64,000 bases of DNA from Megamerina dolium (GCA_963854835.1 OY978525.1:91106136-91170135); one strand, 5' to 3'. Counted from the stretch's first letter, positions 50,557 to 62,600 are shown. The notes: generated by a model from the sequence alone, not told the origin. Numbers and translations are program-made.

Positions 50557-50864
50557 AAGCTCCGAAAGGCTCTTTGGCCGAGCTTCCATTTTGGACAGTA
50601 TTAGAAGAGACCTACTTATTTTAGCCGGATCCGAACGGCAGAATACTTTTGACATCACTTTTTCTGAACTTTGTCACAGAGTTCTTTCAGAAGCTTTTTC
50701 ATGGCGAATTGTTACTGCCAGAAGAATTGCCAATTGCAGGTATGGTATGGTATGAGAGTGGAAAATATTTTCGATATTAAATTTGTTATGCTTCAGCCGT
50801 GGATTGAACCCACTACCCACAGATCAGAAGACCAACACGCTAACTACTGAGCTACAGTACCCCA
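50557..50864 (-). mobile_element. tRNA-derived SINE, copy 3
   Basis: This is the best-preserved tRNA head of the family. On the minus strand from 50863 it reads GGGTACTGTAGCTCAGTAGT and on: box A is TAGCTCAGTAGTTAGCG (50855-50839), then an anticodon-arm-like stretch GTTGGTCTTCTGATC, then box B GTGGGTTCAATCCACGG (50814-50798). The spacing fits a pol III internal promoter. The body shares with copies 1 and 2 the blocks GGCTGAAGCATAAC, TTGGCAATTCTTCTGGCAGT, TCTGTGACAAAGTTC and CCGGCTAAAATAAGTAGG. It is not a functional tRNA because the acceptor and D arms do not close. An A-run at 50532-50542 borders the distal side on the plus strand. Confidence 0.88.
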
Positions 50865-52291
50865 AAATATAAAAGTAATATTACGGTTACACTGGTATAA
50901 TATACAATTTTGCTCTTTTAAACGATGATATATCTATCGCATTGCATTTTCGTTTCTATGGAGACTACTCGTTGAATATCTAAAGAAGTTAATCGCATTT
51001 TTGTGGATTCCCAAACAAATTTGCCTTAATTTTCTACTATGGAATTCCACAAACAAATGTCAGAATGTCAAAATTACATTAAAAACAATTTTTAATATAT
51101 GAATGCGTAGAAGAAATACTTTTGAAATCCTTAAAAATATTAGTGGACGAAATATTACATACTCGTGAACAGGAAATTGGAATAGCTGAGAAAGAGTTGA
51201 GAAACTGGACGAAGTTTTTGTAAAGTGAAAAAAGTGAAAGTCTTACATCTTTATTGTACAACGTAAATTTTCCGATGGCCGATCAAGGATATCCTATAGT
51301 CATATACCTCTAGAATGGCGTGTATATAATAAAATTCAGTGGATGAGGTAGAGAAGCATATATTTTATATATCCATACGAGCTACGAGTTCTTGTGAAAC
51401 AATTCTTACACACCTATAAATCATGATTTCTTTCCTAATAGTAATACTCGAGTACATATGTACATACTGTAGGTACATACTTTAAATATATGTTTATGCT
51501 CCCAATAAGGGCGGCTTTTAGTTTGCAATTTTTTTGATGTGTTCTACATTGAGCTGATAGTAAGTTCAAATTGTAATCTATCAATGAATTTAATAAATGA
51601 ATTAATGTTATTTCCATTTGCACATACGAACACATGAATACATATTTATGAAATATATTTATGGCATACACAAAGTATTATAATATGTCATATTATCATA
51701 ATATGTATTACACAATTTTGCAATAGTTTAACTGTAACTGTTAGTGTTGAAATTGTATACACACATGTGAGACGCCGGTCACAAGTATCACATGTATGTT
51801 CATCTTGGGATTATAACACATGACATATTGAGACCTCGTGAATCACATAATTGTTTGCATATTCAGGCTGGGGCAAGCAAACATAAATTTGCAGCTTATC
51901 TGTTGGTCTCGACTAATACTTTTAATTGTGCCGCAAATAAATTCTATTTAAATAAAAAAAAAACAACTACAACAAGTAAAGTTTAAAAGATATCATTTTG
52001 TTGAATTGAATTGAATGGTGAATTTATTTGTTTTTCATATGCAACAAGGCACTTTACTCTTTCGTACACATATCGTACGTCTAAACAATTGCAATCTTTG
52101 TTTTGAAGGTAGAGTAGAAAAATCCAGCTACCAGTTAGCTATTCTTTCAACATATGTTTGCTACTTATGGGTCGTTTTAAATACATACAATACATAAATA
52201 TGTTAAGGTCCTAGTAGGAAATTTTGCAACGGTTCAATCTAAGGAAGCCTGTTCACATTGAATAACCTTCAGGCTTAGAGAATTTAATCAG
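50865..52291. other. AT-rich noncoding stretch
   Basis: I see no gene or recognisable element; open frames are short and unlike any family. Confidence 0.5.
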
Positions 52292-52307
52292 AAAAAATCT
52301 CCTTACA

Positions 52308-52323
52308 GTCGGCTGGGGCCGAC
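52308..52323 (-). other. Terminal stem-loop of copy 2
   Basis: GTCGGCTGGGGCCGAC is identical to 22105-22120 and has the same distance to the element end and to the subterminal repeat. Confidence 0.75.
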
Positions 52324-52328
52324 CAAAC

Positions 52329-52341
52329 TATACCCTGCATA
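52329..52341. repeat. Subterminal inverted repeat, copy 2, one end
   Basis: TATACCCTGCATA, exact partner of 53899-53911. Confidence 0.85.
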
Positions 52342-52639
52342 TGTAGATTTATATATAAAAAGTTTACTCGAATATCCAACTTTTCTTTTATTTCCACTTT
52401 TCGAGAAACAATTTTTGCATATACTACTAATTTACACCCGAAATATGGTTGACTTTGACGAACTAAAAGGATTTTAAGATAATTCCGAGGCTTAGTATGA
52501 TAGCTATATAAAAAGTGGGCGTGGCTTACCACTTTCTAGTAAATCCAATTCATTTTTCAATGTTAATCCACACCTTAAATTTGGTGTCCTAAGTTGAATA
52601 GTTTCTAAGTTATGGTGGTTAACATTTTTGTTTAATTTC

Positions 52640-53425
52640 CTCAACTTTGTATGGGAGCCCCAATAAGAAGTGGGCGTGGTACGCTGATTTTTCGCCAGAT
52701 TATTTCCGACTACGATATTAATTTAAGTGTCAATTATGGTTATTGTAGACATAAGATTGCCTAAGTTACAGCTGTTTCAATTTAAAATTTGTATGGGGGC
52801 TACGATAAACACTGGGCGTGGTGCGCCCATTTTCTGTGAGCCTAGTTGCTCGTACAATACTAATCCATACCCTAAGTCTCGTTGTCCTAGGCTAAATAGT
52901 TTGTAAGCTATGGAGCTTAAAATTTTAGTTTAATTCACTCGACTTTGTATGGGAGACCCATGAAGGAGTGGGCGTGGCACACTGATTTTCTGCCAGATTT
53001 TTGCCGACTACGATATTAATTTAAGTGTCAATTATGGTTATTCTAGACATAAGATTGCCTAAGTTACAGCTGTTTCAATTTAAAATTTGTATGGGGGCTA
53101 CGATAAACAATGGGCGTGGTGCGCTCATTTTCTGTGAGCCTAGTTGCTCGTACAATACTAATCTACACCTTAAATATCGTTATTCTACGCTGAATAGTTT
53201 GCAAGTTATAACCGGTGACATTTTTTTTAATTTCCGCAACTTTGTATGGGAGACCCAAAAAGGAGTGGGCGTGGCACATTGATTTTCTGCCATATTATTT
53301 CTCACTGCCGTGTTAAACTAAGTGTCAATTATGGTTATTCTAGACAGAAGATTGTAGAAGTTACAGCAGTTTCAATTTAAAAGAAGTACAGACACTTTGT
53401 ATGGGAGCTACGCTAGAAAGTAGGC
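52640..53425. repeat. Tandem array, ~298-bp units, copy 2
   Basis: Box positions are 52515, 52670, 52812 (CTGGGCGTGG), 52968, 53110 (ATGGGCGTGG), 53265, 53420 (GTAGGCGTGG) and 53572. Spacings are 155, 142, 156, 142, 155, 155 and 152: the pattern of copy 1 with one 142+156 step removed. Confidence 0.92.
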
Positions 53426-53700
53426 GTGGCTCATCCACTTTTGGTGAGGTTATATAGTAGTATAATATAAGTCTATGTGCCGAATATTGTTGTCCTAAGT
53501 GGTATATTGTGTGAGTTATAGCAAGTTAAATATTTTGAAAATTTCGAGGTTAGTCGCTTTGAATGCTTGGTGTGGGCGTGGTTATTGACCGATCATGCCC
53601 AGTATCAATCCCCTCCGTACCCTTGGATCATAGATTACTTATGCCAAATTTCATCGAAATAGCTCAATATTTACTCAAGTTATCGTGCGAACCAGCCAGG

Positions 53701-53778
53701 TGACAGACAGACGGACGGACGGACGGACGGACGGACGGACGGACGGACGGACCGACGGACGGACGGACGGACGGACAT
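53701..53778. repeat. (GGAC)n microsatellite, copy 2
   Basis: About eighteen units with one GGAC to CGAC interruption near 53752. It is expanded relative to copy 1. Confidence 0.95.
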
Positions 53779-53898
53779 CGTTAAATCGAAAATTTAATCG
53801 ACGCTGATCACGAATATATATCCATGTCTATATCTCCGGAGATTCCTTCAAGTGGACACAAACATCTGACCGAAATGAATATACCATGCATATTGCAT

Positions 53899-53911
53899 TA
53901 TGCAGGGTATA
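53899..53911. repeat. Subterminal inverted repeat, copy 2, other end
   Basis: TATGCAGGGTATA, followed by AAAA before the element's end at 53915. Confidence 0.85.
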
Positions 53912-54204
53912 AAAATGGAAATAAGACAGAGGAAGAAAATAAAAGGAAACTGGAATAAAATATCAGAAATACTTTTAATCATCTTAGGCAACTCATCAGA
54001 CTAAACACTGTCGCAGTGCCTCGTTGTATTCAAACTCGGTGTACTCGGTGATTTTTCAGTTAGCAAATAATGAATGTCAGAGTAGCTTTATCTAATGTTA
54101 ATGATGTGTAAATTTAATATATGATTTTATTCAGAAAAGAAAAAAATTTTATTACTTAGACCAACAAAAGTAGTAATACAATAAATTCGTGGTATAATTA
54201 AAAT

Positions 54205-54345
54205 TGGCTTTGGCAAGAAGCTCGTTTAAATGCATAGGGTATAATATTGACAGCATAATTTTTCCATTCCTGAAAGAAACGCTGTTAAGTTGGCCTCACC
54301 GGGATTCGAACACCATACCTTTTACACAATACTCGCTATACTTTG
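54205..54345 (-). mobile_element. Possible second tRNA-derived SINE fragment
   Basis: The minus strand carries GGTGTTCGAATCCCGG (54314-54299), holding a perfect pol III box B (GTTCGAATCCC), preceded at 54340-54327 by TATAGCGAGTATTG, a fair box A. The gap between boxes is shorter than in a tRNA, and no cloverleaf closes. The following GTGAGGCCAACTTAAC and body do not match the other SINE family. It could be a deleted tRNA-like SINE head or chance. Confidence 0.38.
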
Positions 54346-54539
54346 AAAATTATACAATATTACAAAATGCACAAAATTCCGCGGATCTAAGACAAGCTTG
54401 GTGCATTGCCGGTTTTAAAATATCTGAAGAATCAGCGGCAAAATGTATTCGTTTTATTATTTCGCCTGATTTTTCTATATGCCATGGTCATATAGCAAAA
54501 AGAAGCTTGCAACAAATGTTGTCTATTGTTCATTTGCCT

Positions 54540-54571
<32 letters not shown>

Positions 54572-57500
54572 AATGTGGCGGCTGTAAAATATCATAAATA
54601 AACGTCTGCACTGAGTTAATATGCCATGTAATAAAAATAAATATGTAAATCTGCTGAAGATGGCTAGGGCAGGCAAAAGAGAGAGAGGGGGGGGGGGAGG
54701 AGTGTGTACAGTGTGCGTAACGAATAGAAAAACATAATCAGACAAATTCAATTTACTGCAATTTGCATGGAAATACAGTCACAGTCGGTAATATAATAAC
54801 AATAACAACATAACAATATAACCTCAAAAAAAAAATTATAAAAATAAAAACAAATTCAACAACACCACAAGCAACTGCTGCTACTACTACTACTGCTATT
54901 ACTAGTAGTAGCAGTTCTATCAACATATGGCAGATGAGTCTATAAGCAAAGTTGCACAGATCACAAGCAACGCGTGTGCCTTTGATGCGCATCTACATTG
55001 TCTACAGTAAAGTTTATGTAGGTATTGCCTCACTTTGTTCATTGCATTCATCTCAGTTTTTCATTTGTATTTTTTTTTATTGTAGTATATTTCTATATAC
55101 ATCTGCCACAGTGTCACGAATGGGTCATATGTACATAAGATTCAAATACATACAAGTGCTACTATGTTACAAGCATAGTAATGTCATAGCTGCTGCTGCT
55201 ACTGTTGCTACTGATGCTTATGTTCGTGCGCAATTAAATTGCAACATGTAAAATGTTTGTGTTCATTATACATTTTTTTCTTTTTCAAATCAACAAACCT
55301 GGTAACGTAGTAATACGCAATTGCACAAAATGCTTTTTCTTTCATTTGGTTTTGCACATTTGCCATGTGTAGTATCATCGATTTGTGTATCATCGACAAT
55401 ATTGGGACGAGTAGCAAAATATGTGCAGTTGCTACGTTCATATTTATTACAATAGGATTTTGCAATGCACTTTTCCTCATATTCTCAGCCTTAAGCAAAG
55501 TGACAAAGTGAATTTTAATAGTTGTCAACTTTGCATTTTATTTACAAAGCCTGTTTGATAAATTAGGAAAATTAAAATGAGGAATATTTTGGCTAAAAAT
55601 TCCTAATTCCAATACGTAGAATATGTAAATTTGAATTTTGAACTAGAACGATATACCACTATCGCTGACAACTATCCAGGTTATATATTTATACAGAACA
55701 AATGTGGGAAATAGTAATTGAGAAACTAATGCTTTTACATAGCATCGTTGTAAGTACTTCATGTATCATAACGCAAAGATCTATGTTGCTAACATTTGGC
55801 AACTTGATAATCGACAGCAACATAGTATGTATTCACTACTCTGAAACATAAATAATGTATGGTTTTTTTTCGTGATATGCGTTGTAGTTTTGTTTTTGTC
55901 TATGTCCCTATTATTTCAGAGATTTGCTTCTTTTATTTTCCTCTTTGTTCCCCATTGAATTTCCACTACCAAACAAATACGATGATTACTAGCAATGCAG
56001 CTGGTAGTCACTTTCTCACTCTTACAAAAATTTGCTCAAAACATCCACATGAATATACCTATATATTAGTTCTGTAGAAATTTTTAGAATATGATATCGT
56101 ATTTGTATTGGTTTTAAAATATTGATTTTTATTAAGTGTTTCTAAACCTATGCCGATATGCTAAAAATACAATACATATTTTGAACAGCTTGAATGTAGC
56201 AAATGTTAACAAAATATACTCTCTGTATACTCGAATGTTCGTTTTACACAATTGTTATCACATTGGTTGCATCTTCAGTTGCACATACATATGTGTGTGC
56301 AACCAAAATGCACTGTGCAACACCGTGTTAGTAATAATGCAGTACTGGGCGCAAAAGGAAATGAGAAATTGTACAACATACCTAAGCTCATGTTAAGCAT
56401 AATTGGTGTATTGGTGGCCGCAGGCGACAACGTTTGTGTGATTTCAAAGACGCTATTGTTGTACGAATAAAGTTGAACAATGGAACAACTAAAAAGACAC
56501 CTAGTATTGGTTTATTTTTTTGTGAACTTGTATCGATTTTTGAACAGTTTTTTGTTTGTTTGTTTGTTTTATTACTGCTGCTGCAGTATGTAGTTTAAGT
56601 TGTAGATACTAAAAGCATTTGAAAGTGTATTCTACCTATACCCATATATTTATTCATATATATTGGCACGAGCACATGTCTTTGATACTCATCATTGAGA
56701 TTATCTGCAGAAAAAGAAAACATGAATCTCAGACTACGCTCACTCTCATACTACTAACACTTTCACACCTTACCATTATTGACAACCACAACTCGACTCC
56801 CCCTATTTATTGCTGAATCATCGCAACTATACTTCACTTGTTCAACTGGCGGCATTTTGAATGTAGTCATTCATTATTATGCATCCATTTAACCCTTTGA
56901 ACTCAATATTCTACACATTTGCAACTACAACAGCATCATCATTATTAGCATCATTATCAGCATGATTACAATTTTGAAGCGATAGCATGGACGGCGCGAC
57001 GTTAAGGCATTAACATCGTGACACTTATTATTGGCAATATTCGATATAAAGTGAAGAGAAGACGACGACATATGATTAAATTAATTTCATGTTTGACTTT
57101 GAGTGTTTACGTGTGTGTGTGTGTGTCTGCATTTCAACGAAGAAGGAAATACTTTCATTTGCATGTGTAGTCTAAACATGAAATTTGATAGTTTTAACTT
57201 AACCCACCACCAGCACATTGGTTACAGGTGTATGAAGTTCGTTTGCAGTGGTTTCATCGACGTCTTTATGAGTTTTCTCTCGTGTCGTGAAACTCAATTA
57301 GTTGCTTCCTTTTTGGGTAGTAGTGACCGCATATATGCATGCGGTCTAAATGACGCTTATACATATGTATATATGTAATCAAATACCACCACCACCAAGG
57401 TTACTACCACCAAGTCAAACAACCATTTGCCACCATCAATTTTAATCGGACATAGACAAAGTTGATGACAGATATACACATATGTCGCCACATTGTATAC

Positions 57501-58049
57501 AACTTGAAATGTTTATATACGACTTCTTGTTCCAAACATTCGTTTTTTTGTGTTTTTCTTTTTCCTTATTCAATTAAATTTGCATGCAAATAAACACGCA
57601 CGCATGACATTTTTAAAACGCCTACTATACAAGTATATCTTGTATTTAAGCATATCTTCATACCAACAACTCGTAGTGACAGGTGAGGGAGTGTAGCTAT
57701 ACTCGTATATCACTAAACTAGGCATATTTATAAAGATTTCACCTGGAATAAGTAAATGATTGTATTTATAATTGTTTTTGCTCTATTGTTCATTAGTCTT
57801 TTGGCAATATTATAATGTGCCATTGTAATGAAAAAAGAAAAAAAAATAATCAAAAACAATTGTCAATGTAAAAAAAAACATAAAATTAAAGATAGTACAT
57901 TTTGTTATTAAAAAAAAATTTGAAAAAGTAAATTGATGTGTTTTTCTCAATCGATATCGCACATTTTCAAATGCTATCACTCAATAATGGAACTAAACGT
58001 AAGAGCCGAGTTGCAATCCTACAGCTTCAGATGCTTGAACTTGCCTATA
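54346..58049. other. AT-rich noncoding stretch with microsatellites
   Basis: No gene is recognised. CGT repeats lie at 54540-54572, a GA-to-G run at 54678-54702, CTA at 54879-54895 and GT at 57113-57127. Open frames (for example 55208-55528 and 56136-56470) have no family motif. Confidence 0.5.
54540..54572. repeat. (CGT)n microsatellite
   Basis: CGT units with interspersed CAT. It gives polyserine on one strand and polyaspartate on the other; no exon is supported. Confidence 0.93.
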
Positions 58050-58609
58050 CAATGTGTGACAAGTATGTATTAAGAGTCGAACCATATCTCAGCAACCAAG
58101 CGCGCTATCTATATGTGTGCGTTTTGAAGCTTCAACCTTCCTCTACTACCTGTCAAAATTTCATGGCATTTGGTTGACATTTAATGTTTATTGACATTCA
58201 TTTTACAAAACACGTGTTCGTTTGATGTTGATATATTAACATGAAATTTAACACACAGCACTCATTGTTCATCAATTTTTGGCTCAGAATTAGGTCTGTG
58301 TGTTGAATCACCTACCGTATTCACCTGATTTGGCACCGTGCGACTTCTTTTTGTTCCGAAAACTGAAATTGAAGTTGAAAGGATGCTTTTTTGATGACAT
58401 TCAGATCATATAACGGGCTTCGACGAGGGCACTGGGGGCAATTCCGAAAAATGGGTTAGAACACGCGTTTGAATCACTATTAAATCGATGTAACAAGTAT
58501 ATTGAATCAGGAGGACAATATTTCGAATAAATATACCGACAAATTAACAGATATCGTGTTTTAATTGTGTTTTCTAGAGGCATTCTTAATACATAATTGT
58601 CGCACCTTG
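58050..58609 (+). mobile_element. Internally deleted mariner element, 560 bp
   Basis: Both ends are present. The left end, after TA (58048-58049), reads CAATGTGTGACAAGTATGTA and on; the right end, reversed, reads CAAGGTGCGACAATTATGTA and on, followed on the plus strand by TA (58610-58611). The first 26 bases of the two ends differ at only three positions. A full mariner is about 1.3 kb, so more than half is missing. What remains is the 5' untranslated part (to about 58230) joined to the 3' end of the transposase gene. It can no longer make transposase but could have been moved by a full-length relative. Confidence 0.9.
58285..58530 (+). pseudogene. Mariner transposase C-terminal remnant
   Basis: From 58309 the frame reads HLPYSPDLAPCDFFLF, the family signature with the third catalytic aspartate (the D after APC), and ends at TAA 58528-58530 with a CNKYIESGGQYFE tail typical of mariner transposases. 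A TAA at 58411-58413 interrupts it, and upstream the ELGLCV motif (from about 58286) is in another frame, so a frameshift lies near 58305. The first two catalytic aspartates and the DNA-binding domain are deleted. It is nonfunctional. Confidence 0.9.
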
Positions 58610-58964
58610 TACATTACTAAATAATATCGCATGCACCAAGTTGAAAGCCTTGATGTATTTTGAAACAAATATCCTCTGATATATTAAAAAACAATGTATT
58701 ATTTCTATTACGAAAATATGATGGCCGTTGGAAAATTAAGAAGAATACATTAGGAGGGCTTTGCTATAATGATAAAAGTACTTAAATATATTCATTTTAA
58801 ACTGTGTTCTGCAATATCTCAAAGTAAAACAAAATTTCACTTGAAATCAAGCTAAATAAATATTTGAGAAGGTACTTTTTCAGAAAAACAATTTTATATT
58901 ATATTTTTCATAACAATATCTGCCTACAGTTAAAATGAGAAAATGTAGAAATAAACATTTGTAT
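58610..58964. other. AT-rich spacer
   Basis: Nothing is recognised between the mariner right end and the RTE fragment. Confidence 0.5.
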
Positions 58965-59526
58965 AATTGTCAACAAACAAGGAGTCCCGGCGTCTTGGAC
59001 AGCACGTCACTGTTGACAACTACGCTTTTGAAGTAGTAAGGGACTTTGTCTATTTTGGAACCAGCATTAACAGCAGTAATAACGTCAACCTGGAGATATT
59101 GCGAAGGATCACTCTTGCAAACAGGTGCTACTTTGGACTAAGTAAGCAATTAAGAAGTCGAGCTCTCTCTCGAAGAACGAAAACTACACTCTACAAGTCT
59201 CTCATCATGCCTGTCCTAACATATGGCGCTGAATCCTGGACAATTTCCACCTCGGATGAGCGAATGCTTGGAGTTTTCGAGAGAAAAGTCCTACGCAAGA
59301 TCTTTGGACCTATTTGCGTTGGTGGCGAGTACGGAATAAGGTACATCCATGAGCTGTATGAGCTGTATGCTGATATTGACATAGTAAAGCGCATCAAAAT
59401 TCAGCGGCTGCGCTGGCTAGGTCATGTCGAGCGGATGGAAGAACACGCTCCAGCTAAGAAGGTGTTATATTCGGAACCCGCTGGAGGACGACGCAGAAGA
59501 GGAACACCAAACCTCCGGTGGATAAG
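58965..59526 (+). pseudogene. RTE-like LINE ORF fragment (end of reverse transcriptase and C-terminus)
   Basis: A frame of about 186 codons, open and well preserved, encodes the region after the RT catalytic motifs of an RTE-like retrotransposon: YAFEVVRDFVYFGTSINS (the FxYLGS motif), RRITLANRCYFGLSKQLRSR, TLYKSLIMPVLTYGAESW, LGVFERKVLRKIFGP, IKIQRLRWLGHVERMEE and GGRRRRGTPNLRWI. After RWI (59523) the match stops; the remaining codons to 59578 are unrelated, so this is a break, not the natural end. The 5' side is cut at about 58965. It overlaps the 2411 end of the minus-strand fragment, with high nucleotide identity over about 85 bases, so both come from one family; this copy is the younger-looking, having no stop or frameshift. 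Confidence 0.93.
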
Positions 59527-59627
59527 TAAGTATAATTTTCAATATTCTTTGCTAGCATGGGCGCTGGTTAACTTATAATTTTATTAAAAAGTTGTACAAA
59601 TTAAATTATTTCTCAACTTTTTCTGTT

Positions 59628-59674
59628 GATTGAGGCAGACCTCTAGATGGTCCTTATAAAAATGGGGCACCTTG
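59628..59674 (+). mobile_element. Second mariner-like 3' end
   Basis: CCTCTAGATGGTCCTTATAA and the following GGGGCACCTTG, with TA at 59675-59676, align with the 3' end of the deleted mariner (TTCTAGAGGCATTCTTAATA ... TCGCACCTTG, then TA). No transposase or partner end is visible nearby. It is probably the end of a related, mostly lost element, or part of a composite insertion with the RTE fragment. Confidence 0.45.
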
Positions 59675-59676
59675 TA

Positions 59677-62600
59677 CATAAGTATATGAACTTTATTTTA
59701 CAATTGACATGTATTAAATACATTGTTGCTATTATTATGACTATTTGCATTTTGTCGATGTTGCGGTTGTGGTTTATATTTATTTCATTTAATTTCATAA
59801 TTCACAAATGAATTACAATTTCACATGCAACTCTCACACAGCAACAATACTTATAGTACAACCGTATAGACGTACCAACAACAGTTATATGAATACCCTT
59901 TAATCCCATTTCACCACATAATATTGTACTCGTAAAAACATACATAAATCCCACTTCAGGTTCTTCAAAGTGCATAAATACGTAAGAAATGTATATATAC
60001 AATATAATGCATATACCACAAAGTGTTGCTATACTTATAGTCGGTAGGGGAGTTATAGTGGTGGCAACACTTCTATGCTTATATGCATATTGTTACGTGA
60101 GAAAATATCATGAAAGTGAGCTGTTGATGTTTGTTATGATTTCGTTTCATTTTACAGTGACATTTTATGAAATTAAAGAGGGGCGTTTATGAGGGAGTGT
60201 AAGTAAGTGTGTGTATAACAAATGAAATTAGAGCAGAAACAACTTCATAACATACATATATGCGCTCATACATATGTAAATATGTGTAAATATTTAATAA
60301 CAACATGAATATTTATAATATGAAATGTGGGCAAAATTGCAATTATTTATCTAAGGCATCCTTTTATTGCAACCGAGCATCTGAAAATGGTTTAATATCA
60401 CAGAAAATTCAAATTGTAATAGATTACTTAATTTGAAAATATTATGTATTCAATATAAAAACTAGTTGAAGTTAATTGAATAACTTACACGCTAATAATT
60501 TGATTGAAATTACATTTAATTCACTTAATTAAAATATCTATCATCACCATTACGTTGAAAGATTCATCGTATACACATGGCTATGTATAGTGGTGATCTT
60601 TTGTAAAGTGATCAGGCAACATTTATTTATGTATGTACGAATGGGCATACCAGCAGATAAATAGAGTCAAAAACAAACACAATACTCTGCGTGTGTAACA
60701 AAATTTCACTCTAGTCGCTTTTATATTTTTTATTTTTTTTTTATTGACACATTGAATTATGTAATTGGTAACATTCATTTTCAATAACTGAATGTCGCAA
60801 CATGCTACATAGTGTAGAAATGTAAGAGCATACAAACGGCAAAAAAAATGTACAATGTATACATCAATTGTTTCAGTTGTATGTTTAATTGTATTGGTAG
60901 CCATTTTCAAATCACTATTTCTATATGGACCCATTCAAATGTAAGGTATAGTAGCACACTTTCATCATTGTTACATATTATACACCGAGGATGGTGAACT
61001 AATGTGTGTCAACATAATTAGAGAACAGAAAAATGAAAAATATAACTGGATAAATACCATCATATTCAAAATGGATAGCAAATCAAGCGATTCGATTTTG
61101 ACAAAATTTGAATTTGAAAATTTAATACAAATTTAAATTTAACACAAAAATCATTCTTCTTCTTCTCCACTATTTTCACAATTTCTTTATACAAATCATT
61201 CAAACTCATGAAGCTGGTATTTAAGAATTATTATATTTCTGGAATCGTTCATTGGTTTAATATAACATCTCTTTTACCAACAGGGCATTTGCAAGTAAAT
61301 GATGAAAATTGAATAACAGCAACTACAGCAATCAACAATACAGTAGCTGCATAATAGCGGCAATAGTGATGAGACTGAGACAATGTGTCTATGTACAAGT
61401 ATTGTAGTTATTTTTAGGTCACTCCATGAAAATGTAAACATTGAACTTTAGTTTATTTGTTTTGATTGTAGTTGCTGTTGATCATCTCTTTCTGTATTAT
61501 TCAACAACATTGCCTGTGTGTTTGTATATTTCTTTAAAATTCACAATTTTTTTTAAGTGAAAATTATAAAGATTTTATAGACTGTCGGTTTGACCTCCTA
61601 CTGCTGCAAACACAAGTAAATTGTAAGTAATTGACTATTTTTTATTGGATCATACAATTGAGAGTAGTGCGCATGATCGAAAATCAAAAACAATAAAAGG
61701 TAAAGAGCGTGTGGGGTGAGATAAAAGGTGCAGCAAATATTTTTTAATTTTAGTATAACTTGTGTATGTTCCCAAAATAATATGTTGTGGCTTGATGATT
61801 AAAATCATGACTGGGAAATTTGGGGGCAAAGGCTAAGAACCCATATTTTAGGTGATTTGTATTGTAGCATATTTTATAGGAATACTACAATATATTTCTT
61901 TATTTAAAGTGACTTTTATGCACATGGATAAAAGTGATTTCCTTAAAAGCTTTATTCGTAGAAATATTTATTTATTATTTATTATTTAACAAAAACCTTA
62001 AAGGGATACATGAAAATGGCATATAAAATATTGTACGAAATACAGAATGAATATTAAAGCACAAAATTGTAAACAATTATATTTACACTGACTTAACACA
62101 TTAAAACAATCTCCTCTTAAAATCTGTGGTTGTATTCAACTTCTACTTGAAGAACAAATCTGAAATTTGTTTACACTAAACCTGTAATGTTTGAAATATA
62201 AAATATGTTATGTATATTAATTTCTAGTTGAATATGAATTCTAGCTCATTTCATATCGTTTTAGGACAAAAAAGCAATTTCTTTAACTCGGCATACTCTT
62301 TGAATCTCCTACATCCTAAAAAGCAAACCCAAAAATGATAAAAAAACATCGCTTCCAAAAATATAGGACACAAATAAGAAATTTAATGGTGTATCTAAAA
62401 CCTGTCACACTTAACTAACGATTGATCGTGCTGAACAACAGTAGCGAACGTTAGCGATCACTTTTCAAGCACATTTCTAATAAATGAATTACAAAATACT
62501 ACCTATTATTTCATATTTTATTTCTAAAAAAAATCCCTATTAAATTAAATCACGATCAGTAACGATCATTTCAGTACATAATTCATCACCTTTCTAATCA

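Larger units (their letters stand above)
52292..53915 (-). mobile_element. Helentron-like non-autonomous element (DINE-1/HINE type), copy 2
   Basis: This 1624-bp copy has the same ends, orientation and block order as 22089-23966 and is near-identical outside scattered substitutions. It is 254 bp shorter: it lacks one ~298-bp array unit but has 44 more bases of GGAC microsatellite, which exactly balances. The flanks differ completely (left ...AATCAG, right TGGAAATAAG), so this is an independent insertion rather than a segmental duplication. No target duplication is visible, and the T-rich ends fit insertion between T residues. It encodes no protein. Confidence 0.75.

Noticed and set aside
50798..50864. 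Functional tRNA gene
   Set aside because: Boxes A and B are good, but acceptor, D and anticodon stems do not pair properly and the sequence continues into a SINE body shared with two other loci.
52284..52532. Open frame repeated at 22060-22344, as if a duplicated gene
   Set aside because: It lies within the shared end of the Helentron-like copies, so its conservation is explained by the element; composition and context do not support a protein.
61790..61860. Possible tRNA-like segment (GTGGCTTGATGATTAAAATC)
   Set aside because: No box A or box B consensus and no cloverleaf pairing on inspection.
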